Of a DNA stretch of 64,000 nt, positions 1 to 12,245 are shown one piece after another (the first letter of the stretch is position 1; every line of letters begins with the position of its first letter). A program made the translations under genes and the position numbers. Origin of the DNA: Sophora flavescens (Eukaryota > Streptophyta > Magnoliopsida > Fabales > Fabaceae); NCBI GenBank assembly GCA_030762895.1, contig CM061063.1, positions 213,574,667-213,638,666 of the forward strand. Reading direction: 5' to 3'. The notes under the pieces were generated by a model. It was not told the DNA's origin and made no database searches. It worked only from the letters and a program-made list of their open reading frames with translations.

Positions 1-1500
1 CAATTACAGCAACACAAGGATAACTTCCTTGCTCAAAAATTCACCAGAAAGCACACTTGCTTTTCTATACCTGATGAATGTGATTTCACCTCATATTTCA
101 TTGACATTTTGCATGCATTTTCATGTAGTTTAGGCATTTCTAATTTGATTTTGGTTAGTTTTTACCTTGGAATGGGTAAGGCGGTTTTGTGGTGTTGTTG
201 TGCAGGAATTGAAGATTAAAATGCTCAAAATTAACCATGATGGAGCTTGCATGAAGATGGAGCTTGAAAAGCAAGAAAATGAGCCAAACAGAGCCCATCA
301 TGGCCTAGCCGTGACAGCCATCATGGCTGTGATCGAGTAGAGCTTAAAAGAAAGAATGGAAAAGTCAGAACTGGTCACGGCCAGCCCGTGATGTCCATCA
401 CGGCCGTGACATGCCAACTGAACCAGACCCTCACAGGCAGAACTGATCACGGCCTAGCCGTGATGGTGGTCACGGCCGTGACAGACCAACCAGCGAAGAA
501 CTTCCAAGTCAGAATCTGTCACGGCCTGGCCGTGATGGCCATCATGGCCGTGACGCGTAATATATGGATCTGTAGAAACTGATTTGATCTGAATTTGTGT
601 TTGATTGGGATTCAAGTTACCCTAATCTATAAATAGAGCACTTAGGCTCGAAAATAAGGGGAGTTGGGGGGACTTTTGGGCTGCTACACTTAGGCAAAAT
701 TAGGATTCTCTCCTTCTTCCTCTTATCTTCTCTTAGGTTTTATTTCATGTTTTTGTTAATCAAGCTTGTCATCACCATGGCAGTGCTTGAGTAGTAGCTT
801 TATTTCTAGGTATTGAGGCTATGCCCAAGATCTGATTTATGTTATGAATTGATGTTTTCCCTTTGTTAATTTCGATTTCGCTTTCGATTTGATTTCTATC
901 GCATGAATTACTTGTAAATCTGGTGCGCATTTATTTGCATGTCATAGATACTCTAAGGAGAAACCTAGAGGTGAACTTAGGTATTGGATCTATAGAAATC
1001 AGACTTAGGACTTAAATCACGAGAGTTAGAAGCGGTCCTTTGAGGGTTCATGAATTGTCACAAAACTTAAAGGGTTCAATCTAAATTCAACTACCACGAG
1101 AGTAGGGGTTGGTTTAATTAGGCATGGTTTTTGTAACCCGAGAGGGAGCATTAACTTATTTAGGATAAATTCACCTTCAAAGCAATTTTGATAATTAACA
1201 AGGGGTAGTCAATTTAGTAACATGAACGATCTTGTTGGTAACCCAATTCCTAGGAATCTCTTTAGATTTGAAAAACCCCAAATTGATTTACTTTCCTATT
1301 TTGTTTAATTGTAAATTTTAAATTTTATTGTTACTTGATTCTTATTTCAAAAATCAAAACCTTTTCAAAATCCTTTTTTATATAGCCCAGTTTAATTGAT
1401 TTGATAATTAGTTGTGATTTGAGAACACGGTCTCTGTGGGATCGATCTTTTTATTACTTGGCAACGAATCTGGTACACTTGCCGGAATCCACGCACATCA
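1..1500 (+). mobile_element. LTR-like 3' portion of an Athila/Tat-type Ty3 retrotransposon
   Basis: No coding region is supported here. Near 1432-1486 the text 'tctctgtgggatcgat' is followed by 'ggtacacttgccgg'. From memory, this pairing is typical of the end of Athila/Tat-lineage LTRs in plants. Upstream, 'caccatggcagtgcttgagtag' and 'tctaggtattgaggc' (about 773-825) resemble another block common in such LTRs. A 'tataaatag' box lies near 630. No primer-binding site or gag follows, because the sequence switches to an antisense SIRE-like LTR at about 1500. The left end lies outside the window. Clade assignment is by motif memory only. Confidence 0.5.
298..557 (+). repeat. Tandem array of GC-rich hairpin units (TCACGGCC...GCCGTGA)
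   Basis: Four units, spaced about 70-73 bp, start near 298, 374, 445 and 518. Each unit carries two palindromic blocks of the form TCACGGCC-N-GCCGTGA, followed by TCACGGCCGTGAC. The blocks are much more GC-rich than the surrounding AT-rich LTR and can each fold into a stem-loop. The intervening DNA is purine-rich (for example 'ccaagtcagaatctg'). The array lies upstream of the LTR TATA-like box at about 630. Confidence 0.75.
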
Positions 1501-1501
1501 A

Positions 1502-2708
1502 TACCCAAGGATCCCTTCTATCCTTGTTCAAACCTAAGAGATACCCTCCCTTAATCACACTAATTCACGAAAAGAATTGAGTAGAAGAAAGACTCTAAAA
1601 GTCTGAGTATACAAATTGAAATTCTAACTAGTATCACACTTTTCTCAGAGATGAAGCACTTTTGGATCTTTCGTAGTTTCACAGTCAGAATGAGTTAGGT
1701 TTTCTCTCTTTTTTTTAAAAAAAAGTGTTCCTTTGATCCCTCTTTATATAGAAGACAAATTATAGTCGTTGGGATCATTTAAAACAGATTTGGATCTGAT
1801 TTAACAAAATCTGTTTTCTTGATTCTTGTTCTTGAAATAAGATTCTGTTGGTTCTTGTAGAGTTTGCTTCCTTCCTGAAAAATGACCATTTCCATCTGAA
1901 AGGATAGCCAAGTCTAATTGAAGAGTAAAATATCCGTTTCTATCTGAAATAATAGCAAATAGCCATGTCCATTTTGCCACGTCAGTAGACGGGAGTGCTA
2001 ACACAAGTTATTGGACGTGCTTCAACTGGTAGACGAGCTTCATATGCCATGTTAATGGACGGAGCTTCTCATTAAGATCTTAGTAAGTCCAAAGCACGTA
2101 ACCTTAGTAGACGAGCTCCATTTGCCACTTTTAGTAGACGAGCTCTCATTTTTACTTCAGTAGACGCGCGCTTCTATTACTTTCGGTAGACGAGCTCCAA
2201 GTGCCACGTCAGCAGACGAGCGCTTCTTGTTACTTTTTAGTGGACACGCTCTTCTTGTTATATTCAGTAGACGAGCTCCATGTGCCACGTCAGCAGATGA
2301 GCTCTTCTGTTACTCTCAGTGGATGCGCTTTTCTTGTTAGACGAGCTCTTTTTGTTATTTTCAGTAGACGCGCTCCAAATGGTACTTTAGTGGACGCCAT
2401 CTTTTTATCCTTAGTTAGACGTCTTCTTGTTTGACTTGTTGGACGTCTACTTGTTTTTCTTTGTTGGACATCTGCTTGTTTTGCTTTGTTGGACGTCTGC
2501 TTGTTTGACTTGTTGGACGTCTGCTTGTTTTGCTTTGTTGGACGCCTGCTTGTTTTGCTTTGTTGGACTTCTGCTCATTTTACTTTGTTCATGAGTGATC
2601 TTGCATGCAACTTAACACGTAATGAGTACATAGTCAAAATCAAAAATCTTATGCAAAATACACTTTTTTTGTCATACATCAAAACATGAATGAAGGCTTA
2701 GTCTTACA
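1502..2708 (-). mobile_element. SIRE-like (Ty1/copia) LTR fragment, antisense, truncated
   Basis: Read on the minus strand from 2708, the sequence begins TGTAAGACT and continues with 'tgatgtatgacaaa', 'gatcaaaggaac' and 'aaccaacagaatcttatttc'. It is collinear with the plus-strand solo LTR at 40293-42135. The outer end at 2708 abuts the truncated integrase pseudogene. The other end is missing: the terminus that would read 'tgttgttttggcttc' on the plus strand is absent, and the sequence merges into the Athila-type LTR at about 1500. It is therefore a truncated copy or a recombinant junction. Confidence 0.75.
2005..2580 (-). repeat. Degenerate minisatellite inside the SIRE-like LTR
   Basis: Irregular direct repeats built around 'agtagacgagctcc' and 'gttggacgtctgcttg' fill this interval, with units of roughly 24-30 bp. 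They are the antisense counterpart of the cleaner 28-bp array at 40694-40960 in the other LTR copy. The short reading frames seen here come from the repeat and are not genes. Confidence 0.7.
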
Positions 2709-2710
2709 AA

Positions 2711-4079
2711 ATGGAATTAGTGCGACAAGGAGCAATATCAAAATTCAAAGAGGGAACCGACGGAATCCGAAGATTCAGAGAAAGGATTTGTATACCAAAC
2801 AATTCCGAGCTCATAAAGTTAATTCTGGAGGAAGCTCACAAGAGTAAACTAAGTTTACATCTAGGAGCAACAAAGATGTATCAAGATCTCAAGCGGTTGT
2901 ATTGGTGGTACGGGATGAAAAGAGACGTGATGGAATATGTCGCTTCATGTTTAGTTTGTCAAAAAGCTAAGATGGAACATCAAAGACCATCGGGAATGCT
3001 ACAACCTTTGAACATTCCAGAATGGAAATGGGATGGTATTGCGATGGATTTTGTGACAAGTTTTCCAAAGACCTGAAAGGGACATGATGTAATATGGGTA
3101 ATAGTTGATCTATTAACCAATTCGGTTCACTTTTTGCCCATCAATATAAAATATTCAATGGAGAAATTGACTCAGTTATACATCGAGGAGATTATCATAT
3201 TACATGGTATACCTTCGAGTATTATTTCTGATCGAGATCCGAGGTTTACGTTGAGGTTCTGGCAAAATTTACAAGAGTCACTAGGAACAAAACTCAGATT
3301 GAGTTCTGCATATCATCCACAGACAGATGGACAATCAAAGAAGACAATCCAATCACTTGAAGACTTGTTGAGAGCTTGTGTTGTGGAGTATACTGGAAGT
3401 TGGGATGAATTTCTACCATTGATAGAATTCACCTACAACAACAGTTTCCACTCGAGCATAGGAATGGCACCTTATGAAACGTTATATGGTCGACGATGTA
3501 GAACACCATTGTGTTGGTACCAAGATGGAGAAAGTTTAGTGTTAGGACCAGATATCATGCAACGGACAACAGAAAAGGTGAAAATGATTCAGGAGAAAAT
3601 GAGGATAACTCAGTCGGCAAAAGAGTTATGCGGATAAGAGACGATGACCTCTGGAGTTTGAGGAAGACGATCATGTGTTTTTGAGAGTCGGGCCCATGAC
3701 TGGGGTTGGCAGGGTAATTATATCCATGAAACTTACTCCTAAATTCATTGGACCCTTCCAAATTCTTCGTCGATTAGGTCCTGTAGCTTACCAAATTGCC
3801 TTACCACTTTTTCTTTCAAATATTCATTGTGTTTTTCATGTGTCTCAATTGCGAAAGTATATTCCTAATCCTAGTCATGTCATAGTACCGGATACAGTAC
3901 AATTGAAAGATAACTTAACCTATGAGGCATTACCAATGAGGTCGAGGATCAAAGAGTGAAACAACTAAGAGGGAAGAAAATTTCATTGGTCAAAGTAATC
4001 TGGAATGCAACGACAGGAGATGCTACATAGGAATTGGAGGACAAGATGAAGGAACAATATCCGCATTTGTTTTAAGATA
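2711..4079 (+). pseudogene. Integrase and chromodomain pseudogene of a Tekay/Del-type chromovirus (partial upstream copy)
   Basis: Three reading-frame pieces (2711-3076, 3134-3637, 3675-3959) encode successive parts of a Ty3 integrase. The order is the zinc-binding H2C2 region (YWWYGMKRDV, then SCLVCQKAK), the catalytic core (ISDRDPRFT, then SAYHPQTDGQS), and a C-terminal region ending in a chromodomain-like tail (WNATTGDAT, then EQYPHLF). A TGA at 3074-3076, a one-base frameshift near 3620 and a TAG in the chromodomain break it. Its 5' side is cut off by the SIRE-like LTR at 2708, so RT and gag are missing. It leads through a polypurine tract straight into LTR A. The related copy at 26398-27826 carries the same TGA. 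Confidence 0.88.
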
Positions 4080-4105
4080 ACTTTAATTTCGCGGATGAAG
4101 TTCTT

Positions 4106-4120
4106 TTTAGAGGGGTAGTA
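4106..4120 (+). promoter_or_regulatory. Polypurine tract before LTR A
   Basis: The purine-rich stretch 'agaggggtag' lies directly upstream of the LTR start at 4122. This is the expected position of the plus-strand primer for reverse transcription. The equivalent sites before LTR B (27856-27870) and before the LARD 3' LTR (15930-15940) have almost the same sequence. Confidence 0.75.
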
Positions 4121-4121
4121 T

Positions 4122-7100
4122 TGTAACACCCTGTTTTTACGATTTTTACCGTTTTGTTGTTTTTACTGTTTTTACTGTTTCTCAAATATCTGTAGAATTT
4201 TAATTGTTCATAATTTTTATATTAGATATAGAAAATGATTTTTAAAAAAAATAAAATCATTGTTATACTCTACCTTATGGTAGAAGCTTAGGGTAAAAAT
4301 TTGAGTTTAAAACTCAGACGAAACCCGGTCTGCGTTTTCATTGACAGTAAGATTTTACTGGTCAGAAAACTTAATTTTGACCCGTGAACAAAACTGTTTA
4401 GGTTTATATTTTATTTCCAACCATAGTGGTTTTTTTGAAAATTTTCTAAATAAATAGGTTTTTATACGATATTCGAGTGAATACTCGACGATCGGGGATC
4501 AACGGAATCGAGAACGGAGGTGCAGAGTTAAAACCCGACCCCGGACGGATAGGAACAATGACTCATTTGTGATGAATCAAGGGGGTGAGTCAGAGGGGTT
4601 AGTCACCATGCATTAAATGCATGTAATGATGACTTTTTAAGTGAGAAGTCCAAAATACCCATAATTCCTCATTGTAATTTCAAGTGTACCATCAGATCAT
4701 TTTACCCATTTCTCCCTAGAAACCCATGGCCCCAACCTCTTAAGACCACACTTGGCATTTCATTTTGCTCGTTTGTTCATGTTCTTCAAGTTTCACACAA
4801 AAACTCCTAAGTTACTTACACTTGATTTTCAAAGGAAGTATAAGTTGTTGTTGGTTTCTTGAAATTCCAAAGGTAGATTCTTGTGATGATCATACCTTCC
4901 TTTCCTTTAACAACTTTTCTTCATATCTCAACTTTCCTTTCCTTTTAATGTGATTCCAATTTCCATGATCTTCATATGACTTCTATTTTCATTATCTAAG
5001 AGCTTGAAAAATTTAGAGATCTATAGTCTATTTTCTTGACAAGGCCGAACCATGCTCAAATGGGTTTGGTAGTTTTTCTTCATCATTTAACTTGTTGTTT
5101 TGTTGATTGTTCAGGGCTAGGTTTTTGTTGTGCAAAACCTTGAGCTCTAGGTGAACATCATCCTCTTATTGTTGGAGTAACAAGTTGTCACCAAAGGTAT
5201 GGGGGAGATTACCATCATCCTACCTTAGGGTAGACATGTTGATGGTTTACTTAGTGTTATTTAGTGTAAATGGTCTTATAAATTATAAGCATATAATTTG
5301 TGTAATTTATTGATTTATATGTGTGTGATCCTCTTGGAGGGATTGATTGATGTTTATGTTTGTGGTAGAATTACTATTGATGTTGAATATGATTATATGA
5401 TGCATGACTACATGAGAAAATTATATAAATCACTTGTTTAGGCCATTCGGCCTTGGCTGTTTAAAAGGGTTCCATGATGTGTTAAATTATTTGAATAATT
5501 TTTATGAGAAGTAAATGAATATATAAGAATATAGAAATTGGCTTGGATTAATTTGGATGTGTATATTGAAAGTTATGGATTTATGAGTCCATAGGGACTA
5601 AATTGCAATTTCTGAGAATTTCAGTGGCTGCACTGAAATTCGTGTTCTTTTATGTTAAGATTGTAGTCCTTGATGAGACAAAACCATATAAATTGGTTTG
5701 GTGTTAATTGGATTAATACATAAAAAGTTATAAGCATTTTGGTGAAAAAGGACCTTTTTGCAATTATTGAAAAATATTTGGGGCAGAAAAGTGATTTCTG
5801 GAAAATTTGAGGGCAACTGAAAAATATTTCTAAAGTTGGTTTGGTGTGATTTGGAGTTATAATAAAAAGTTATAAGGTTTTAAGTTAAGAAGGACTATTT
5901 TATAATTAATGAAAGTTTAGGGACTAAAATGTAATTTTCGAAAATAAATGTAATAGGACAGTTAGAAACTGTTTTTCATGGTTATAAAACTGTTCTAAAA
6001 CTCCAAAATGAGTTTTGGACTATTAGAGTATAAAATTGTTGAAAAAGGATTTACGCGATTTACAAAATTAACAACGTTCGGTCAAATTCTTAGGAAATTC
6101 GTATAAATGATGTAAAATCAGTGTTTCAGCATTTTCATATGAGTATTATAACCTAGGAGAATAATACATTTGAGGTGAAGAACCATATCTTCAAAAGTAT
6201 GACTTTTTATACCTAAATTCAGTAAAAAGCAGTGAAACTATTGTTTAACGTTTTAAGGATTTTTGAGGAAATGTTTTGGAGAAATTGATACCTAAGTATC
6301 TTTGAGGGAAATTATTCTTGAAAATGGATTTGGTTTTATATAAAGGTTTTGGTTTTAAGACAAAAATATTTTTGTCTTCAAAGACGAGATTTACTGTAAA
6401 ATGTAAAATCCTAAGTCAAGAATGACTTGGTGAAAATACGAACGTAATAATTTATGATGTGGGGTGGAACACGACCTTATGTCATAAAGTATGGATAATT
6501 TATTATCTATATTTCATAAAATTTAATGGACTCAGAATGATTTGTTTTATTGAAAGTCAAAGAAAAAGGCTCAACTAAAAAAGTGCAGAGAAATAAATAA
6601 ATTGGACCTATGTTCCAATCTCATAATAGGCTAGGATTTGTAAACAAATATTTTAAGAAAACTTTGAACAAATATGAAAGGTTACTTGAGAACTTTATCA
6701 TGATGATTAAGTACCGGTGATTCGGACTTAAGGACATCTAGCATCTGTTAAAGTACGTTGAAAGGATTCTGATGGAATCAAACTATGTCATCCGATGGAT
6801 AGACGAGAAGAACGCATCTCCGGCAAAGTTTTCCTAAACACATAGTGAAACTATGTTCTGTAAGGTCGTTGTGCCTAGGAGATTGAGATAACATTTTAAT
6901 GCGAGTACGAATTTCGTAGTGACGATCTATAGATGCTTTGGGGTGTCGGGGTATCAAATGCTCATATAGGCCCAGTTGGTTGCTCTTCTGTGGCATGGTG
7001 ATCTTTCAATACACCGACATACTCTACTAGACACTATGTATTTTCTGGTAGTGTAGGATGTTCTTGAAAAAGTTAATGTGCACATTGATGACTGTGGACG

Positions 7101-7871
7101 CATTCTACTGCCCAAGACTGGCGTAGTCCGGAACAATCCTCTGAACCACTCTCTCCGAATGTTTGTTAAAACCATGGTATAGGGGATCAGAGTTCATTCC
7201 TCTAGTCTTTGATGTCTCTTATCTAGGAAAAGCGGCGCCTTGTGATTATGTTATTGTGAAACATTATTATTTCTGTTGTGATGGATGATATAACTGTTTA
7301 TTGATATTTGTACGTACCTGTGTGCCGTACCACTGCATGTCTGCGTTAAGTGTGAGATGAATGAAAATCTCACCTCATTTCTGTATTTTCTAGTTTGTTG
7401 TTTTCTATCTTGCGTTAGACGAAGATGACGACAACACTGTTTCTCCATCACACTCCGCTGGAGTTTGAGCGTACTTGGAGACATGGACACAGTCTTGAGG
7501 TCTTTAGTATAATGGATTTTTCTCAGTATTTTGTGTCTGGCCAGTCTCGTGTCTATGTTATACTTTGTGGAAGTATGTCTCTAAAGATATTTTTATTATA
7601 ATTATATTTCCAGTCTGTTGTTATTTACTAGTGTTGGTATTTCGACTTCTTTCTGAACATGTATGATTGATGGTACTTGGAACTTGTTTTGTATAATATT
7701 GATGCATAAGTCGATGTTATATGTTAAAGAGTATGTATGGTATTATTTGCGAAAGAGAAAAGGAAAAAAATAAACCCGTATTTTTGGTAAAATAATTATT
7801 TTCTGCTTTACTGGGTCTTATAAAAAATTAGAAGTGTCACCGACAATGTAGCGCCCGAGAAGGGTGTTACA
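4122..7871 (+). mobile_element. LTR A of the Tekay/Del-type chromovirus
   Basis: This 3750-bp LTR begins TGTAACACCC and ends GTGTTACA. It is closely similar throughout to LTR B at 27872-31681. One visible length difference is a stretch of about 65 bp, present in LTR B at about 28685-28750 and absent near 4930. It is preceded by a polypurine tract and followed by a primer-binding site. It therefore serves both as the 3' LTR of the upstream partial copy and as the 5' LTR of the main element. The short reading frames inside (for example 6778-7490, minus strand) have no recognisable protein features. Confidence 0.9.
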
Positions 7872-7876
7872 TTATT

Positions 7877-7891
7877 TGGTATCAGAGGTGG
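7877..7891 (+). promoter_or_regulatory. Primer-binding site (initiator tRNA-Met type)
   Basis: Five bases after LTR A, the sequence TGGTATCAGAGGTGG matches the usual plant Ty3 primer-binding site, complementary to the 3' end of initiator tRNA-Met (TGGTATCAGAGC type). The last bases differ. Its position fixes the end of LTR A and marks the start of the internal region. Confidence 0.85.
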
Positions 7892-8045
7892 CCAAGTCTG
7901 TTAGGGTTTGTGGTTTAGGTCTGTCTTTGTTTGTGTTGTGTGTTCTCTGTGTGCTTTTGGTATTATTTCTGGAAGAAATGATATTGTTTGGGGTGAGTTT
8001 ATTGTAATCTGCATGACTAATTGATTTTGGTCTTGCAGGATTATA

Positions 8046-8567
8046 ATGGCTCGTGGCTGAGGAATTAAAGCTATGAATGCAGCTGTGAGAGCGATGTCAC
8101 AAATGACTGCCGCGTTTGTTCGACGCAAGGAAAAGGGAGTTGAAAGCGGAGGACTAGATGATTTCTTGCATAGAAATCCGAAGAAATTCAAGGGGGAGTT
8201 TAAGCCTGAGAAAGATGAGCTGTGGATTCAATCCTTGGGGAAGATTTTTGCTGCTATGGGGTGTACTGATAACTACAAGGTTACTTATGCTTCCTACATG
8301 CTGGTGGGCGATGCTGAGAATTAGTGGAGAGGAGCTCGCCAAATGCTTCAGCATGATCAACAAGCGGTGAACTGGGAAGCTTTTGGTAGAAAGTTTTTGG
8401 AGAAGTATTTTCCGGCAAGTGCCAGAGATGCTAAAGAAATGTAATTCCTACAACTGAAGCAAGGCAATAAGACTGTAGCTGAATACGGCACCAGATTTGA
8501 AAGCCTGTCAAAGTTTTCTGGCAATCTGAGTGACAATTCACATGAAGGGTGGAAGTGTCGCAGATTC
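8046..8567 (+). pseudogene. gag pseudogene, 5' part, main chromovirus
   Basis: The ATG at 8046 opens a gag frame that begins MARG and meets a TGA at the fifth codon. The rest of the frame reads as a Ty3 capsid region (FLHRNPKKFKGE, then WIQSLGKIFAAM, later FLEKYFPASARDAKEM and EYGTRFESLSKF). Further stops lie at 8322-8324 and near 8443. The frame is interrupted at 8567 by the LARD-like element. It resumes at 19624 after the duplicated GATTC. Capsid assembly and RNA packaging would have been the role of the intact protein. Confidence 0.85.
8563..8567 (+). repeat. Target-site duplication (left), GATTC
   Basis: GATTC at 8563-8567 is repeated exactly at 19619-19623, directly after the 3' LTR. 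A 5-bp duplication is standard for LTR retrotransposon integration. It proves that the 8568-19618 unit inserted as a whole into gag. Confidence 0.95.
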
Positions 8568-11500
8568 TGTAACACCCTAGTTTTTACACCTAGGATTAAT
8601 TATTTTATTTGGATGTTTATGTTTATTAAGTTATGTGGTTTAGTCTGAGTAATTAAATTACTCTCTTCAAATTATTTTATTGGGTGCGTTAGCACTGACT
8701 TAGTTCAGTGAATGCACGCTTACTAGACAATAATTACGTTATTGTCACGATTAAACCAGTACAGAAAAATATTTTAAATAATATGATTAAGAGAAAAGCA
8801 TTTTCATATTCTTATCCTATTTAATTTTAGAGTTAAGAATATTTTGGTTTGGTAATTTTCGGAGATTAAATTTTGGACTGAGTATTTTCTTAGTGGATCA
8901 GTTCAACTATTAATCTTTACTCTAACTTGAATTTCGAAATTATATCCTTATCAATCTTTATTTTTAGATTCTAAAAATTAAAAACATGTTTATTTTAGGC
9001 CTAATATTTATCACTCATTTTGTACCTATTACTAAATAATCAGTATAAAAACCTAAGTTCTCACTTTTTTCTCTCTCTCTTTCTCGACGTGCTCTCTCTG
9101 TTTCTCTTTTCTTTCTCTGTTTCTTTCTCTTTTCTTCTTTCTTTCTTCCTTTCTTCCCTTTTCTTCTTCTTCCTTCTCACGCCGTCTTCTTCCTCCCCCC
9201 AAACTCACCTTCCTTCCTTCCTTCTTCTTCGTCGCGCGACCACCCCTGAGGTCACCGTTCGGCCACCGCACGGCGAGAGCAGATGACCCGTTCCTCGCCA
9301 TGGCTGCTGCTGTCTCGCGTCAGAACCGCCACCCACCGCCGTTCCCAGCAGTGGTAAGCTCCCTTAACCGCCGTTCATGGTGGTTCTACCACCCTTAAGT
9401 GTTGAACCTCCTTCTTTTATGTTTTCTCTCATCTCTTTTGTCCATGGTTGTTGTAGAACCTCGATCCACCGCCGTCCTCCGCCATGGCCTCCGTTCGCCG
9501 CCGCGAGGAGCACCACAGCACCACCTTCAAGTTGTCTTCAAGCTTGGGTGAGTCAAAACCCTCTTTAAGTGTCTCAGATTCAAAACCCTCAGATGTATTT
9601 TTGAAACCCTAACCCTAACCACTTAATTTCAGATTTTAATCTTGAAATTTAAGGTTGTTTTATGAGATTGGGACTGTGAGTTTGTGTTTCCCTAAACCAA
9701 TTTCATTATTCTGAGTTTCCCCTAAATTTTAATAAGGAGCCCTAAAACCCCAATTTGATTTTATTTGAATTTGGGTATGTTTTTGTGAAATTAATTATGG
9801 TTTAGTACAATTAGGACTCTTAATGGATGATTTCCAAAGTTCTTTTTCAAGATCTTTTGATCAAAACAAAGTTTCCTTAAAGGGTATTGGGAAGCGTGAG
9901 CTTCAAAGATGATTTTCTTTGAAAATAACCTTGTTTGGTAATTAGATTAAGTGTTTAGATAAAGTTAGAATGTGTGTTTGGCCATGTGTAATTGATTTCT
10001 TGATTTTTGGTTGTTGCGCGTTGTTGGATTCCCTCTCTGAGATGTTTGACACGGCTATGCTTGCTTAATGGAGTAGATAGTTACACTCTTGGAGCTAATG
10101 TGAGTATTAAGACGAGGATCCTTTACTTGTCTTCAAAGGTAAGGGGAGTTTGCCTAGGGATATTCAATAACTCTATGCATGTGTGTATTTGATTAATTGT
10201 TTACTTGACTGTTATTGAGTTACTGGATTATCTGAAATGTTATGCTATTATATGAAGTTGAACTGTATCGTTATATATGTTGAGATGTATAACTGTGATG
10301 AACTGTGATATTGGCATTGAACTGTGAATATATATATATGTGTACATACTGCTGTTGTTGTTTGAAGTTTGCTAAGCGGACGTGTGTCTCGTGCTCAATC
10401 ATTAATAAGGATTAAAAACCTTAATAAGCTTTGAAGATGAAAGGATGGGTGTTCTTTTCCAAAAGCTTGAATGTTTAAAAGTACTTGTTTTATGTGACAA
10501 TATAGTTTTAGTGATTTCTAGAATGCAAGAGAAAAACCCTTTTCGAACTATGTGTTTTAAGTGAAAACTTTCGAAAATATTTTACAATATCCTATTGGGG
10601 ATTTTCAAAGTTAAAAGTGTTTCAAAAACGTTTTATAAAGGATTTTCAAAAGAAAAGGTTTTCTCCCAAATGATTTAGAAACTTTCCGATAGCCAAAGAT
10701 AGGTTATCGAGGCTTTCGATTTCAAAACTGTTTTCGTCAAATGAAAGATAAGTACTAAAAGAATAGGAATCTAGACGTGAGACGTCGCCTCTAGTTTTCC
10801 ATGCTTAGCACGTGATCTTGGATCAGTGTTAATTCGGGACTGTAAAGTCCTATTCTTAATGTTATGGACTTCAAGTCCACCCGGGAATCGAGGACAGTTC
10901 GTTATGATTTCCGTTGTTGTGGGCTATTGTCCTTAGCATGATAAGTAAAACATGACTAAAAGTATATTGATTTCCATTACCACAAACCTTGACTGCGGCC
11001 ACGGTCTAGGTGTTGGGATTGAGCATTTGGACTGTGTGTGTCCTATGTTTCTAAGTTTTCAAGTGATGGGGAAATAATGTTAAGTCATTAGCTTTGAGCT
11101 TTGACAGTGAAATATTTACACAAAGAAAAACCTTAAAAGGAAAGTTTTTATTCATATGCATTTCCCCTGGCAGACGTGCCTTTGCTTATTGAGGATACCC
11201 ATGGGGTATCCGAGAGTCGATCACATTGCTAGCTGTTTCGTTAAGGGCATGTGGCGTTGTCCGACCAAGAGGCCTGGTGCATCGGGATGCGGTGGCAACA
11301 GCCCGTGGGCGAGCTTGACCAACTCTATCTTCTCCAGTGATAACATGTCGTTGTGTTCTCATGAGATTATGATAGAGCCTGATGATTGAAGTGTCATGCA
11401 TATTTTCAAAAGATTGACTGTGCGGGTTTGAGACCCTTTGATATAACACTGTTATGTTATGTATATGCATGATTTAACTGCTTATATGATTATGTGATGT

Positions 11501-12242
11501 ATGCATCATGTATATGGTTGTTGTGTGATATATCCATTTGTCGGTATCTCACCCTTACAAACATATCAGGTTTCTTCTGGTTTGCTATCGTACCTTGGGT
11601 ATTTTAGTACAGATGTGCAGAGGAGTCTTCCTAAGTCACTCAGAGACTTAGATCTAGTTGCTTGACGAAGTATTTGGTTGTGGAACGATCACGTGAGTTC
11701 TTCTCAGGAAATACCTTTAGAATGACCAGCTTAGGGTTTTGAGACTTAGATTATTTTGATAAGTATGTATGAGTATGGCTCAGAGAGCCTTCATTTTAAA
11801 ATGAAATGTTTATGGCTCGGAGAGCGTTATTTTGAAAGAAAACTTAAACTTTTCCTTTTGGTCTTGTAAAGCTAATTGATATAACTATCTTAGCATGTTA
11901 TTGCTTGATTGTATTTGGTGTAATCGAATTCGGAATGAAAATGTAATTATTTTAGCAGGTGTTCTTTTACCTGGGATGTCCGAATTACAGAGGAGACTCT
12001 GTCGAAATTTTTGTAAAATACTAGCTTTTATTCAAGAATATTCTTTAAATTAAATAGGCTTGCCATACTACGATAGCAAGTCTGTGTGCCAATCAAGGCT
12101 TAGGAGTCGTGACAAAATTTTTATACCCAATTTCAGACACTTGTATGCTTATATAAATTATTTTCCGAAAGCACCAGCAAATTATCTTTTAATTTAAATT
12201 CCGCATGTGTTACGTAAGTAATGCCCCAAGGGGGGCGTTACA
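8568..12242 (+). mobile_element. 5' LTR of the LARD-like element
   Basis: The 3675-bp LTR carries a TATA box (9044-9050), a CT-rich tract (9064-9180) and a GC-rich, leader-like segment (9180-9560). Telomere-like 'ccctaaccctaacc' lies near 9606. Comparison with the 3' LTR shows scattered single-base and short length differences only, which indicates a fairly recent insertion; I did not compute the divergence. The proline/serine-rich frames at 9020-9568 are low-complexity artefacts. Confidence 0.92.
9044..9050 (+). promoter_or_regulatory. TATA box in the LARD 5' LTR
   Basis: TATAAAA lies 14 bp upstream of a CT-rich tract and a GC-rich leader-like segment, the usual layout of a plant core promoter. 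The 3' LTR keeps it at 16420-16426. In the antisense solo LTR (22538-26392) the corresponding site reads TTTAAAA. Confidence 0.65.
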
Positions 12243-12245
12243 AGG

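Noticed and set aside
298..557. CRISPR-like array
   Set aside because: The units are palindromic blocks in an LTR, with short related spacers, in plant DNA.
6778..7490. Minus-strand frames in LTR A (and their counterparts at 30587-30984)
   Set aside because: They lie within an LTR, are short and show no domain pattern. They are conserved only because the LTRs are copies.
9020..9568. Open frames rich in Ser, Phe, Pro or Arg/Glu in the LARD LTRs (also 16396-16944 and 25350-25928)
   Set aside because: They arise from the CT-rich tract and GC-rich leader. They occur on both strands, are low-complexity and match no known fold.
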